From NCBI GenBank assembly GCA_031550435.1, contig JAVBOO010000040.1:1-18318 (forward strand): a stretch of 18,318 nt of DNA, read 5' to 3'. A program made the position numbers and the translations under genes. The notes under the pieces are model-generated. The model was not told where the DNA came from. It did not search any database and saw only the letters and a list, made by a program, of their open reading frames with translations. Within the stretch, counting starts at the first letter, position 1, and each line of letters starts with the position of its first letter. Positions 1 to 5,819 of this stretch are shown here, piece by piece. This stretch comes from JAVBOO01 sp031550435 (GTDB taxonomy: Bacteria > Bacillota > Clostridia > Lachnospirales > WRAX01).

Positions 1-612
1 TACCTTGCGGTTTTCGTCGTCGGACGTAAACGTCAGCTCGTTTTCGCCCTGACGGAGCTTGAACAGTGTCGAATCGTTCGTTATATAGCCGTAGGCGTTG
101 GATTTAACGCGCTTGTTGCTTTCGTCGGTCGTAATCAGCGACACCTCAAGCTTTTCGGGATCGGTATTTATATAAAGCTGATCGGAAACGGCGAGCTGCT
201 TTGACAGCTTGATAAACTCACCCGTTGTTTTATTGAGTATAACGGGGTTGAGCGAGCCGCCGTCCATTAACAGCTCAAGGGGCGTTTCCGCGTCGGAATC
301 GTTATCCGCAAGCGCCCTGTAACCCAGCGTGCCGAACCTGTTCGGCGTTCGCACGGGAAAGCGCATGCCGCCGTATACATAGGCCAGAGACACAACCGTT
401 TTTTCAGTCGAAAGCCAGAACGGGCTCGGGCACCTGAACGCGACCGCCAAAGTTTGCAGAACCGGATATTTGTCGGCGTACGGCATTTCCGTTACAAACG
501 CGGCTATCTTCCATGACCCCGCGTCGTTTTCGTATGTCAGCGTACCCATGCCGAGCAGTGGATTGCATACGGCGTTAAGCCGTTTTCTCGCTCCGTACAT
601 GTCCGCCTTGCC
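1..612 (-). pseudogene. Distal tail (Dit-type) phage protein, N-terminally truncated, runs off window
   Basis: The minus strand is open from 627 to the window edge. It reads ARKRLNAVCNPLLGMGTLTY, then CPSPFW, FPVRTPNRFGTLGYRALADN, ELLMDGGSLNPVILNKTTGE and AVSDQLYINTD. This series resembles the C-terminal half of siphovirus-type distal tail proteins, which form the hub between tail tube and baseplate; the assignment comes from pattern memory, not a search. The N-terminal half, usually over 100 residues, is absent because the reading frame enters from transposase sequence at about 601-620. There is an ATG at 600 with AAGGCGG just two bases upstream, so weak independent translation is conceivable, but it would lack the ring-forming N-terminal domain. 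The gene was probably intact in the parent phage. Its 3' end is off the window. Confidence 0.75.
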
Positions 613-1852
613 GCTCGGGCTTTTCTGTTACGTTGCCGCCCGTGTAGGCTTCAAACAGCTTTGAAAACGTATTTTTAAGAGTGTTAAACGCGCGTTCGAC
701 GCCTTTTGCGCGGGCGTTCCTCGGCAAGGCCGTTCTGAACTCGATGCCGAGCTGCTTTAATATAGTCGGCGGTTTGAATTCGTCGGGCGCGATTTTCTTC
801 TTTCTGAACCCGTTCCCGCCGATATCACGGCTCAGAAACTCGCGGCCGTTATCGGTGTATATCATTTTTGGTATGCCGTATTTTTCGATGCCTTTGCGGA
901 GCGCGTACAGCGTCGCGTCCGAGCACGGCCTGTCCGTTACGCACCAGCCCGTTAGCTTGCGCGTTCGAACGTCCATGAACGCCGTCAGGTACAGCCTGAG
1001 CGTTTTTTCTCCGTCGTAGAGCATTATGTCGAAGGTATGGTTGTCGGCTACCCAAATATCGTTGGGTTCCAAGTCATCATACATGCGTTTTATGTACGGT
1101 TCGCAGTTACCGATAAAGCTCTTCAGGCCGTGCCTGAAATATTCGATATACGGAATCGGGATCTTGTCAGCTTCACGCACAAACGCAGTGACTTGCGGCA
1201 GCTCCGGCACTTCTTTGATAACGCCGTCCTTCATCATGCGTTCAAGCTCCAGCTCCGTCAGCGTTACGCACAGCGCCACGCATTTCTGTGATTCGTCCAG
1301 ATAGAAAGATTCGAATATGTCCCATATTTCGGATGTAAGCTTTCGCGCGTGCCCGCCGTGCCGGCCGCGCCGATCGACGAGTGCGGCTTCGCCTTTATCG
1401 TTCAAAGCGCTCCATTTCCGGTACAGCGTCCGGCGGTTGAACTTGGAGTCGGGGTACTTGAGTGCGCAAAGTTTTATAAACGCTTCGTCGGCCTCTTCCA
1501 TACCGAGCCCGCTTGTGTGCCGGTACTGCCGCCACTCGGTGAGCGTCTGCTTCCAGAAAGCTATTTCGTCGCGTTCCGAAGCGCTTAACGCTTCGCTGTC
1601 GACAAAGTCCGTTACGCATAACGCGCTCTGCTCCGGTTTCTCTTTCCGACGCTGCAGCCGCATGTATTTAAGCCGAAGTCGGTTATCGAGAGCCGAAAGG
1701 GGTATGCGGTACTGTATACCGCCTCGGCCCGTCGACAGACCCGAGACTTCCGTACCGGTCAGCTTACCGCGCTCGATTAAGGCTTGTACGTACCGCTCTG
1801 TACAGCATTTCAACCCGGCAACTTCCTTAACGGTCAAATATTGCTCTTCCAC
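575..1852 (-). pseudogene. Mu-type DDE transposase, C-terminally truncated by deletion
   Basis: The 425-residue product matches the plan of MuA-like transposases. A winged-helix/MerR-like segment is at about 5-50, a second DNA-binding segment with RRTLYRKW at 140-147 and RGRHG at 162-166, and an RNase-H-fold catalytic core from about 262. Candidate catalytic residues are D270 (VADNH), D334 (YTDNGREF) and E386 (KGVERAF). The start is GTG at 1852, with AAAGGCGG upstream. Homology stops after TGGNVTEKPER (residue 414); the last 11 residues are tail-gene DNA read out of frame before a TAA. The C-terminal beta-barrel and tail, which in MuA contact DNA and the MuB and ClpX partners, are missing. 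The triad survives, so the fragment might still bind ends or act dominantly, but autonomous transposition is unlikely. It is the last early gene, 72 bases after a small membrane gene. Confidence 0.88.
598..625 (-). other. Deletion junction between transposase and tail genes
   Basis: On the minus strand the transposase frame is recognisable through CCCGAGCGG (611-619). The tail-protein frame is recognisable from about GACATGTACGG (593-603), one frame shifted. The few bases between fit either parent, so the breakpoint cannot be placed to the base. Both parents lie on the same strand in the order expected for early and late phage genes, so one simple deletion explains the fusion. Confidence 0.75.
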
Positions 1853-1924
1853 CGCATCACCGCCTTTCTTCCCATAGCTGAAATCAAACCCTTTACATTT
1901 GAAACGATACCCGGTATAATTCCT

Positions 1925-2116
1925 TTACTTGCATTTCCAAGGCGTTTTCCGTCGGCAGTTCGGCCTGCCACCCAGCGGAGAACGCCGATTTTTTCTTTTT
2001 GCGCAAATATTCCGGATGCTTGCGGCGAGCTCGATAACCGGCGCGCGTGCCGCCATGATTGCCGCCGTAACGATAACGAGTATGCCGATAAACCCGGCCG
2101 CATCAAAATGTACCAT
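1925..2116 (-). CDS. Small membrane protein of the phage early operon
   Basis: The product is 63 residues. One hydrophobic segment lies at about 8-30 (GFIGILVIVTAAIMAA, then a short polar run), followed by a strongly basic tail with KRKNRR and CRRK. The start at 2116 is supported by GGGGG at 2124-2128, seven bases upstream; this ribosome-binding site overlaps the stop codon of the preceding gene, which suggests translational coupling. An overlapping 90-codon frame (1834-2106) has no ribosome-binding site and an arginine/serine-rich composition typical of a shadow. I recognise no family. Small membrane proteins are common between regulator and transposase in such phages, but no role can be given. 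Confidence 0.55.
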   Translation of the reverse strand: MVHFDAAGFIGILVIVTAAIMAARAPVIELAASIRNICAKRKNRRSPLGGRPNCRRKTPWKCK

Positions 2117-2127
2117 CGCTATACCCC

Positions 2128-2586
2128 CTATTCGACATATTTGCTGATATCAATGCCCAGAATCTCGGCTATACGGCCGATGTATTTATCGCCCGACCTA
2201 TAGCCGTAAATTATCTGGTTCAGGTATCGAAAGCTTGTCCCGGCCAGCTCGGCCAGTTCGTTTTGCGTCATATGTTTCGAAAGCAGCTTGCGTTTGATCG
2301 CCATTCCGAGCCGAGTAGGTTTTCCGTTTGGTTTGGCCTTTCTTTTCGCGATTCTCGTATCTGTCACCCTATACTTCCTTCCCCTCGTGCCGCTGTTCGC
2401 GGTTCGTTCTGTTTCCGGTTCCAATATGGCAAGAGCAAGTATCAGCCCAAGCGGGATCAGAAAAATTTCGAATCCGAACGCGCCGTAACCTCTTGCTCTG
2501 TTTGCCGCTTCCATGCACAGGAGCATTGCGGGTATCGAAGCGGCGGCCGTCAGCGCGGCGGCTGTGTATCTGAGTTTACGTTTCAT
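2128..2586 (-). CDS. Membrane-tethered XRE-type helix-turn-helix protein
   Basis: The 152-residue product has two hydrophobic segments at about 8-27 and 38-56, then a basic linker rich in Arg/Lys, then a C-terminal XRE-like helix-turn-helix at about 93-147 (MTQNELAELAGTSFRYLNQI then GIDISKYVE). The start is at 2586 because AGGAGG lies eight bases upstream; a longer frame from 2619 has no such site. It overlaps the end of the preceding gene by 11 bases, so translation is probably coupled. Stand-alone short XRE proteins of this type are frequent in Mu-like phages of Firmicutes; the added membrane hairpin is unusual. The topology would place both the N-terminus and the DNA-binding domain in the cytoplasm. 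Target and role are unknown; regulation of the early operon or of host genes is an inference. Confidence 0.7.
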   Translation of the reverse strand: MKRKLRYTAAALTAAASIPAMLLCMEAANRARGYGAFGFEIFLIPLGLILALAILEPETERTANSGTRGRKYRVTDTRIAKRKAKPNGKPTRLGMAIKRKLLSKHMTQNELAELAGTSFRYLNQIIYGYRSGDKYIGRIAEILGIDISKYVE

Positions 2587-2746
2587 CACACATCCTCCTT
2601 TGCAGCGTCCTGACTTCATCGGTTAAACGGCTTACTGCTACAAACGTCTCGGAGCAATCTTTAACAATCAGCCAGCCAGCGGGATCAAGCCCGTATTTCT
2701 CCAATAGCCTTTTCTGCGCCCGTGTAGGACGCTTCCCGTGTTTCAC
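2576..2746 (-). CDS. Small phage protein with KHGKRPTRAQK motif
   Basis: The product is 56 residues starting at GTG 2746: VKHGKRPTRAQKRLLEKYGL, then DPAGWLIVKD and ending TLQRRMCDET. A KHGKRPTR start followed by LDP..WLIVKD matches a small family of uncharacterised proteins common in Firmicutes phages (I believe DUF6906-type; not checked by search). The GTG was chosen because family members begin at this K-H-G-K; the ribosome-binding site is weak. It starts 26 bases after the stop of the upstream gene and overlaps the next gene by 11 bases, so it sits within one operon. No biochemical function is known to me. Confidence 0.65.
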   Translation of the reverse strand: MKHGKRPTRAQKRLLEKYGLDPAGWLIVKDCSETFVAVSRLTDEVRTLQRRMCDET

Positions 2747-2772
2747 TGCAGCAAAGCCGCGAGCTCGCGTTC

Positions 2773-3006
2773 TTAATACAGTTCAAGCGCCTCGGCGTAA
2801 TCGTCGCAGTAACAGCCGCTGTGAACACCTGTTTTATCATATGTATACATCCAACAGACAACCGTATTCGGTGCGCCGGCGTTTACGCCTATGCATCCGC
2901 GCCGGCCGCGCTTAACTATGGTGTAGCCCTGTATCTCTTTGGGCAGCTTGTCCTGCGCTGAAGCGGTATCGTTAATTGTGCGGAGTTTGTCGTTTTCTTC
3001 GTTCAT
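2773..3006 (-). CDS. Hypothetical phage early protein
   Basis: The product is 77 residues starting at ATG 3006, with AGGAGG seven bases upstream; a longer frame from 3030 lacks a ribosome-binding site and would overlap the stop of the Bro-N gene. The first 22 residues are charged and probably disordered. The rest (KEIQGYTIVKRGRRGCIGVN, then VVCWMYTYD, then SGCYCDDYAEAL) looks like a compact beta-rich fold with four cysteines. I do not recognise the family. The 20-base gap after the Bro-N gene indicates co-transcription. Confidence 0.6.
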   Translation of the reverse strand: MNEENDKLRTINDTASAQDKLPKEIQGYTIVKRGRRGCIGVNAGAPNTVVCWMYTYDKTGVHSGCYCDDYAEALELY

Positions 3007-3026
3007 TGCCGTTCCTCCTATAACTT

Positions 3027-3767
3027 TCAAGCCTCTCCGGCGTCCTCAATTTCAACCGTAACCACAACTCTTTTTTGGTTACCGTGCCGGCCGCGCATGT
3101 CAATCAGTCCGGCGCTGCCGTTCTCGTTAAAAGCGTGCCATTTGCGGTACAATGTTCTGCGCCCGATTTTTTGGTTTGGATTCTTTGTAATGCAGGATTC
3201 CAGAAAATCTCTGTCCGCCGCTTCCTTATCGGAATACTTGCTGCGAAACTCGCGCCACTCGTTCAGAATACCTTCCCAGTAATTGACCTCGTTCCAATCA
3301 AGAGCGTTAAGACGTAAGCTCTTTTTTGATTCAGGCAGACGGTTAAGCATGGACTTAACGGTCTCCGATACTATGGCCGGTATTTGTCGTATAATTGATT
3401 CCGCTACGGTTTTAATAAGAAGCTCCGTTTCGTTACCCTTAAAGTAGCTCCCCGTTTCTCTGATTGACGGCAGCACCTCGCTTGTCACCCAGCGCTTAAA
3501 CTCTTTTGCTTTCGGAAGCTTGCAGGACAGGATAAGGCTGTACAGGCCGGACTCGTTTATGACGGCAAGCGTTTGTTTCCCGCCGGGGGTGTCCATTTCG
3601 GTAGTCCCTTTGTCTTCTTTATCAACATGTCGATTTACATCTCGAGAAGTATTTTCGTATCCGAGTATGCTTGCCACATCTTTGCCCACAAACCACGGCC
3701 TGCCGTCTATGAGCACGGCGCGTATACCGCCCAAGTCTTTATGGCTGAAAACCTGAAATTCGTTCAT
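3027..3767 (-). CDS. Bro-N domain protein fused to a transposase-like DNA-binding domain
   Basis: This 246-residue protein is the first gene of the leftward early operon. Residues 1-108 form a Bro-N domain (FQVFSHKDLGGIRAVLIDGR, WFVGKDVASILGYEN, NESGLYSLIL, FKRWVTSEVLPSIRETGSY), found in phage antirepressors and baculovirus BRO proteins. Residues 111-148 are a probable helical linker. Residues 155-235 resemble residues 92-170 of the neighbouring transposase: WEGILNEWREFR against WKQTLTEWRQYR, then a shared RRTLYRKW (203-210) and RGRHG, with about 22 of 37 identities over the last stretch. The usual antirepressor C-terminal domains (ANT, KilA-C) are absent. The start has AAAGGAG six bases upstream. 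The fusion suggests a regulator that recognises the same DNA as the transposase, such as end sites or an internal enhancer. That is inference. Confidence 0.88.
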   Translation of the reverse strand: MNEFQVFSHKDLGGIRAVLIDGRPWFVGKDVASILGYENTSRDVNRHVDKEDKGTTEMDTPGGKQTLAVINESGLYSLILSCKLPKAKEFKRWVTSEVLPSIRETGSYFKGNETELLIKTVAESIIRQIPAIVSETVKSMLNRLPESKKSLRLNALDWNEVNYWEGILNEWREFRSKYSDKEAADRDFLESCITKNPNQKIGRRTLYRKWHAFNENGSAGLIDMRGRHGNQKRVVVTVEIEDAGEA

Positions 3768-4003
3768 TTAAAGCTCCTTTCATCTGTTTCTTGTATGTCT
3801 CTTAGCTTGTTCCTTTATGCCTGTTCTCCGGATTAATCCCTCCTTTTGCATTTGAATTTTGCAGCGCGGTGCTTGCGCCTTGTTTTAAACCCCGTTAAAG
3901 GCTTTTTTAACCGCCTTTAAATACAGTTCGGTGCTTCCTTGAAAAGTTTCGTTGAAATTTCCTGTGGATATGGTTTTGCAATTTGCAGTGTGATAAAATG
4001 AGC
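3768..4003 (-). other. Leader of the early operon; no gene, candidate enhancer motifs
   Basis: No convincing gene occurs between the Bro-N start and the promoter. A transcript from the leftward promoter would have a leader of about 250 bases. Within it, 3880-3925 carries a cluster TGTTTTAAACCCC, CGTTAAAGGC, TTTTTTAACCGCC and CTTTAAATAC. These are the same GTTTAA/TTAAAG-type words as at the prophage end (5040-5270), so an internal transposase-binding (enhancer-like) region is possible. Confidence 0.4.
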
Positions 4004-4034
4004 TTGAATGTTCTAGCTGTAAGAATAGTATAAT
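4004..4034 (+). promoter_or_regulatory. Candidate repressor promoter
   Basis: On the plus strand, TTGAAT (4004-4009) and TATAAT (4029-4034) are 19 bases apart, giving a transcript into the repressor gene. Its -10 element overlaps that of the leftward promoter on the opposite strand, so the two promoters are mutually exclusive face-to-face. The spacing is longer than ideal, so strength is probably modest. Confidence 0.5.
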
Positions 4035-4080
4035 ACCGTTTTAGCGAATTGTCAATAGTATTATACCGATTTAGCGAAAT
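4024..4080. promoter_or_regulatory. Tandem operator repeats between repressor and early operon
   Basis: Two 27-bp direct repeats (4024-4050 and 4054-4080) share 24 of 27 bases with a 30-bp period. Each contains ATACCG, four bases, then AGCGAA. Each core has a weak dyad (CG.T..A.CG). Copy 1 lies inside the leftward promoter; copy 2 lies just upstream of its -35 box and downstream of the repressor's own predicted start. Binding by the adjacent helix-turn-helix repressor is inferred. Confidence 0.7.
4027..4055 (-). promoter_or_regulatory. Leftward early (lytic) promoter
   Basis: The minus strand reads TTGACA (4055-4050), a 17-base spacer, then TATACT (4032-4027): a near-perfect vegetative sigma promoter pointing at the Bro-N/transposase operon. 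The spacer contains the CGCTAAAACGG core of operator copy 1, so bound repressor would cover the polymerase site. Confidence 0.8.
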
Positions 4081-4101
4081 TTTCATGAAGGGAGGACTCT
4101 T

Positions 4102-4917
4102 TTGTTCCAAGAAAACTTGAGGACGATAATAGAAATTAGCGGCAAAACGCAAAAAGAACTGGCTGAATCCGTAGGTGTTAAGCAGAATACCGTTAGCGAT
4201 TGGATTAAACAAGGTAACAGCCCAAAGGTTGAGCATTTATACCGAATTGGCGATTTTTTCAATGTCTCACTTGACTGGCTTATCGCCGATGTAGGTGGAG
4301 TATACCGAACTGAAAAAGATTTGCCATGTTTAGACACCTCGTTTACAGATGGATTTAGCGAATTAAACGATATAGAAAAATCTTTGGTTATTGAAAGAAT
4401 AAATACTTTATTAGAACTAAAGAGAGCTTATAAATCAAATCGGCCCTCAATACCTGATAACTCAATAGAATTCGATGAGTATTCACACCCACATTTGTCA
4501 GTCCCTGAAGCCGATGAGCCCGACGAGACTGAATACATAGACATGAAGGTTTACGGCCAAAGAGCCTCGGCCGGTCTCGGGAACTACTTAACCGACGATC
4601 ATACGCTGTATGAGATTTGCTCTTTTGATAGGGAAGATGTTCCCCGCGGAGCCGATTTTGGCGTGCGCATCCTTGGGGATAGCATGGAGCCGATGATAAA
4701 GAACGGGCAAATCGTATGGGTGAGGGAACAGGTCAAGATTGAGAACGGTGAAATCGGTATCTTCTTATATGAAGGCGAGGCCTATTGCAAAAAGCTCAGG
4801 ATTGACCGCAATATGAAATCTATCAGCTTGGTGTCAATTAATAAAAAGTATCAGCCTGTAGTTTTAACGAACTCAAAAGCTGAACAATTACGCACGGTTG
4901 GAAAAGTTCTTGTATAA
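4102..4917 (+). CDS. Phage repressor, XRE helix-turn-helix plus S24 (LexA-like) peptidase
   Basis: The 271-residue product has an N-terminal XRE DNA-binding domain (residues 3-62; helix-turn-helix around TQKELAESVGVKQNTVSDWI), an acidic linker (about 110-145), and a C-terminal S24 peptidase domain. Autocleavage features are present: scissile Ala157-Gly158 in ASAGLG, nucleophile Ser194 in GDSMEP, and general base Lys230 in YCKKL. Repressors of this class dimerise, hold the prophage silent, and self-cleave when RecA filaments form during DNA damage. The start is TTG at 4102, supported by GGGAGG seven bases upstream; an ATG at 4085 is out of frame. It is divergent from the early operon and probably controls both promoters through the repeats at 4024-4080. 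The gene looks intact, so the remnant likely still makes repressor. The N-terminal half is more AT-rich than the rest. Confidence 0.9.
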   Translation: MFQENLRTIIEISGKTQKELAESVGVKQNTVSDWIKQGNSPKVEHLYRIGDFFNVSLDWLIADVGGVYRTEKDLPCLDTSFTDGFSELNDIEKSLVIERINTLLELKRAYKSNRPSIPDNSIEFDEYSHPHLSVPEADEPDETEYIDMKVYGQRASAGLGNYLTDDHTLYEICSFDREDVPRGADFGVRILGDSMEPMIKNGQIVWVREQVKIENGEIGIFLYEGEAYCKKLRIDRNMKSISLVSINKKYQPVVLTNSKAEQLRTVGKVLV

Positions 4918-5039
4918 CCTTTTTATTTTTTGCACTTATGATGGAAAATTCTATCGGTACTATTGTAATGCATTAAATAGGAAGATTCTCGTTTCAGATT
5001 TTTGACATTCTTCATGTTTTATTTTTGCGCTCTTTTTTG

Positions 5040-5270
5040 GAACCGTTCTTTAACCGTCCTGTCTGTGGCGTTTATCGACTAACGAACAAAAAGGCTTGTT
5101 CGTTAGGTTTTGTTCGTTAGCCCTCTCTCGTTTTTGCAATAAAAAATCCGAATCCGGTAAAACTCCCGAATTCGGTTAAAGCCCTGTTTATCGTTGGTTT
5201 AAAGCGTTTTAAAGACGGTTTAACCCTTGTTTTTCAATTTTTCAAATCTCCCCTTAAAAGCCGTTTTTTA
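5040..5270. promoter_or_regulatory. Candidate transposase end-binding motif cluster
   Basis: Variants of a GTTTAA/TTAAAG word recur: CCGTTCTTTAACCG near 5043, CGGTTAAAGCC near 5173, then GGTTTAAAGCG, CGTTTTAAAGACGG and CGGTTTAACCC packed between about 5196 and 5225, and CCTTAAAAGCCG near 5256. Between them, CTAACGAACAA (5079-5089) and two copies of TTGTTCGTTAG (5096-5106, 5110-5120) form a second motif family. Multiple transposase sites at each end are characteristic of Mu-family elements; assignment here is inferred. Confidence 0.45.
5138..5175 (-). terminator. Intrinsic terminator facing into the prophage
   Basis: On the minus strand, CCGAATTCGG and CCGGATTCGG form a 10-bp stem with one G-U pair and an 8-base loop (5175-5148), followed by ATTTTTTATT. 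It would stop transcripts entering the prophage from the host side. Confidence 0.75.
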
Positions 5271-5311
5271 CCCGAAATATCGTTTTATAAAGAATGTCAA
5301 AAATCAAAATA

Positions 5312-5365
5312 AAAAACCGCCAATCCCTAGATAAAACACGGTTTGCTAGGTTTTAGCGGCTTTTT
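5312..5365 (+). terminator. Imperfect terminator hairpin at the prophage/host boundary
   Basis: Arms 5312-5330 and 5346-5365 pair through CCGC/GCGG and CCTAG/CTAGG with internal mismatches. TTTTT follows on the plus strand and a T-run on the minus strand, so it may act in both directions. Confidence 0.55.
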
Positions 5366-5422
5366 GCATTTTTTTCTTTTTTTGTCTTTCTTCATGGTTG
5401 GTTACATTGACAATTTACACTT

Positions 5423-5570
5423 ACTATATATTACCGCGAAAGTTAAATACCGTATAAAATACTTACGCGGTTACTCGTGCCGAGCAGACGCGCTTAGGTG
5501 CGGCGCATCTGCGTCTAAGCTGTGGAACAACAAAATATAGCGTTTCCTATATTTTGTTGCCGAAGTAATA
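5423..5570 (+). repeat. Structured dispersed repeat, copy A (148 bp)
   Basis: This segment recurs at 17933-18099 in the same orientation with high identity outside one indel. It starts ACTATATATTACCGCG and ends GCCGAAGTAATA, so its edges carry short inverted TATTAC/GTAATA. Three stem-loops are visible: ACCGCG/CGCGGT (5433-5438 with 5466-5471), AGACGC/GCGTCT (5486-5491 with 5511-5516, competing with GCTTAG/CTAAGC), and a perfect 13-bp stem (5528-5540 with 5547-5559). There is no T-run after the last stem and no coding potential. It could be a MITE-like element or a repeated RNA. Confidence 0.8.
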
Positions 5571-5819
5571 ATGAGTAGTCATGACATAAAAACAAAGCGA
5601 AACTGTTAAAGCCCCGCTTTTGTTAGCACTATGACTGTCGGTAAGCATTGATTAAAACAAGAATTCGCAGGCTACTGTGCGCCGCCGTCCATGTGGTTGT
5701 ACGACGTTTCTTTGTATAATTTCAAAAACTGTTTACCCTACAGACTTTTTATGCGGCAAGCATACAATACAACATGCCGCTGAGCAGACGAAGAAAATAT
5801 CCTTAAAGAGTGCGCTGTT

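Larger units (their letters stand above)
1..5305 (-). mobile_element. Mu-like prophage remnant, regulatory end
   Basis: The block reads, from right to left, candidate end sequences, LexA-like repressor, divergent promoter/operator, Bro-N regulator, small early genes, DDE transposase, then a tail gene. Repressor next to a prophage end with the transposase early in the lytic operon is the layout of Mu-family transposable phages. The transposase-to-tail fusion near 600-620 shows that most of the phage (transposition helper, head and early tail genes) is gone. The right boundary is inferred: reading the minus strand from 5306 the sequence starts TGATTTTTGACATTC, beginning with TG as Mu-type ends do, and the candidate transposase motifs lie just inside. 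The other end and any target duplication are outside the window. Coding composition is more GC-rich than the host-like genes to the right. Confidence 0.75.
4997..5305. repeat. 16-bp perfect inverted repeat bounding a 309-bp segment
   Basis: GATTTTTGACATTCTT occurs on the plus strand at 4997-5012 and on the minus strand at 5305-5290. The similarity fades inward, but both sides then carry an ACCGTTCTTTAACC- or ACGGCTTTTAAG-like motif about 35-50 bases from the tip. It may be the terminal repeat of a small element, or the phage end plus an inverted internal copy. No target-site duplication is evident. Confidence 0.6.
4918..5819. other. Gene-free prophage end and junction region
   Basis: No credible gene lies in these 902 bases. 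Contents in order: a T-rich run after the repressor; the left copy of a 16-bp inverted repeat (4997-5012); candidate transposase motifs and CTAACGAACAA/TTGTTCGTTAG boxes (5040-5120); a leftward terminator (5138-5175); more GTTTAA motifs (5176-5270); the right copy of the inverted repeat (5290-5305); a second terminator (5312-5365); and the structured repeat (5423-5570). A final stretch to 5819 has a possible long hairpin (AGTCAT at 5577-5582 pairing with ATGACT further on, enclosing ACAAAGCG and CGCTTTTGT). Confidence 0.6.

Noticed and set aside
575..630. Simple frameshift or sequencing error in the transposase
   Set aside because: None of the three minus-strand frames beyond the break continues transposase sequence; the sequence reads as a tail protein instead.
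1317..1877. 186-codon plus-strand frame
   Set aside because: Lies antisense to the transposase, is Ser/Arg/Pro-rich and has no ribosome-binding site.
1834..2106. 90-codon minus-strand frame
   Set aside because: No ribosome-binding site; overlaps a better-supported small gene at 1925-2116 and has shadow-like composition.
4024..4080. CRISPR-like repeat
   Set aside because: Only two copies separated by three bases at a promoter; operators explain them better. No cas genes are present.
3907..4236. 109-codon minus-strand frame
   Set aside because: Antisense to the repressor start and running across the operators; no family resemblance.
4890..4936. Terminator directly after the repressor
   Set aside because: There is a T-run, but the only stem (GGTT/AACC) is four or five pairs with a long loop; too weak to call.
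5423..5570. Riboswitch or tRNA-like RNA
   Set aside because: No match to known riboswitch cores or a tRNA acceptor/anticodon layout, and it lies downstream of genes, not in leaders.
5760..5800. Terminator for the glycosyltransferase from GCGGCA/TGCCGC
   Set aside because: The loop is long and neither strand has a T-run after the stem.
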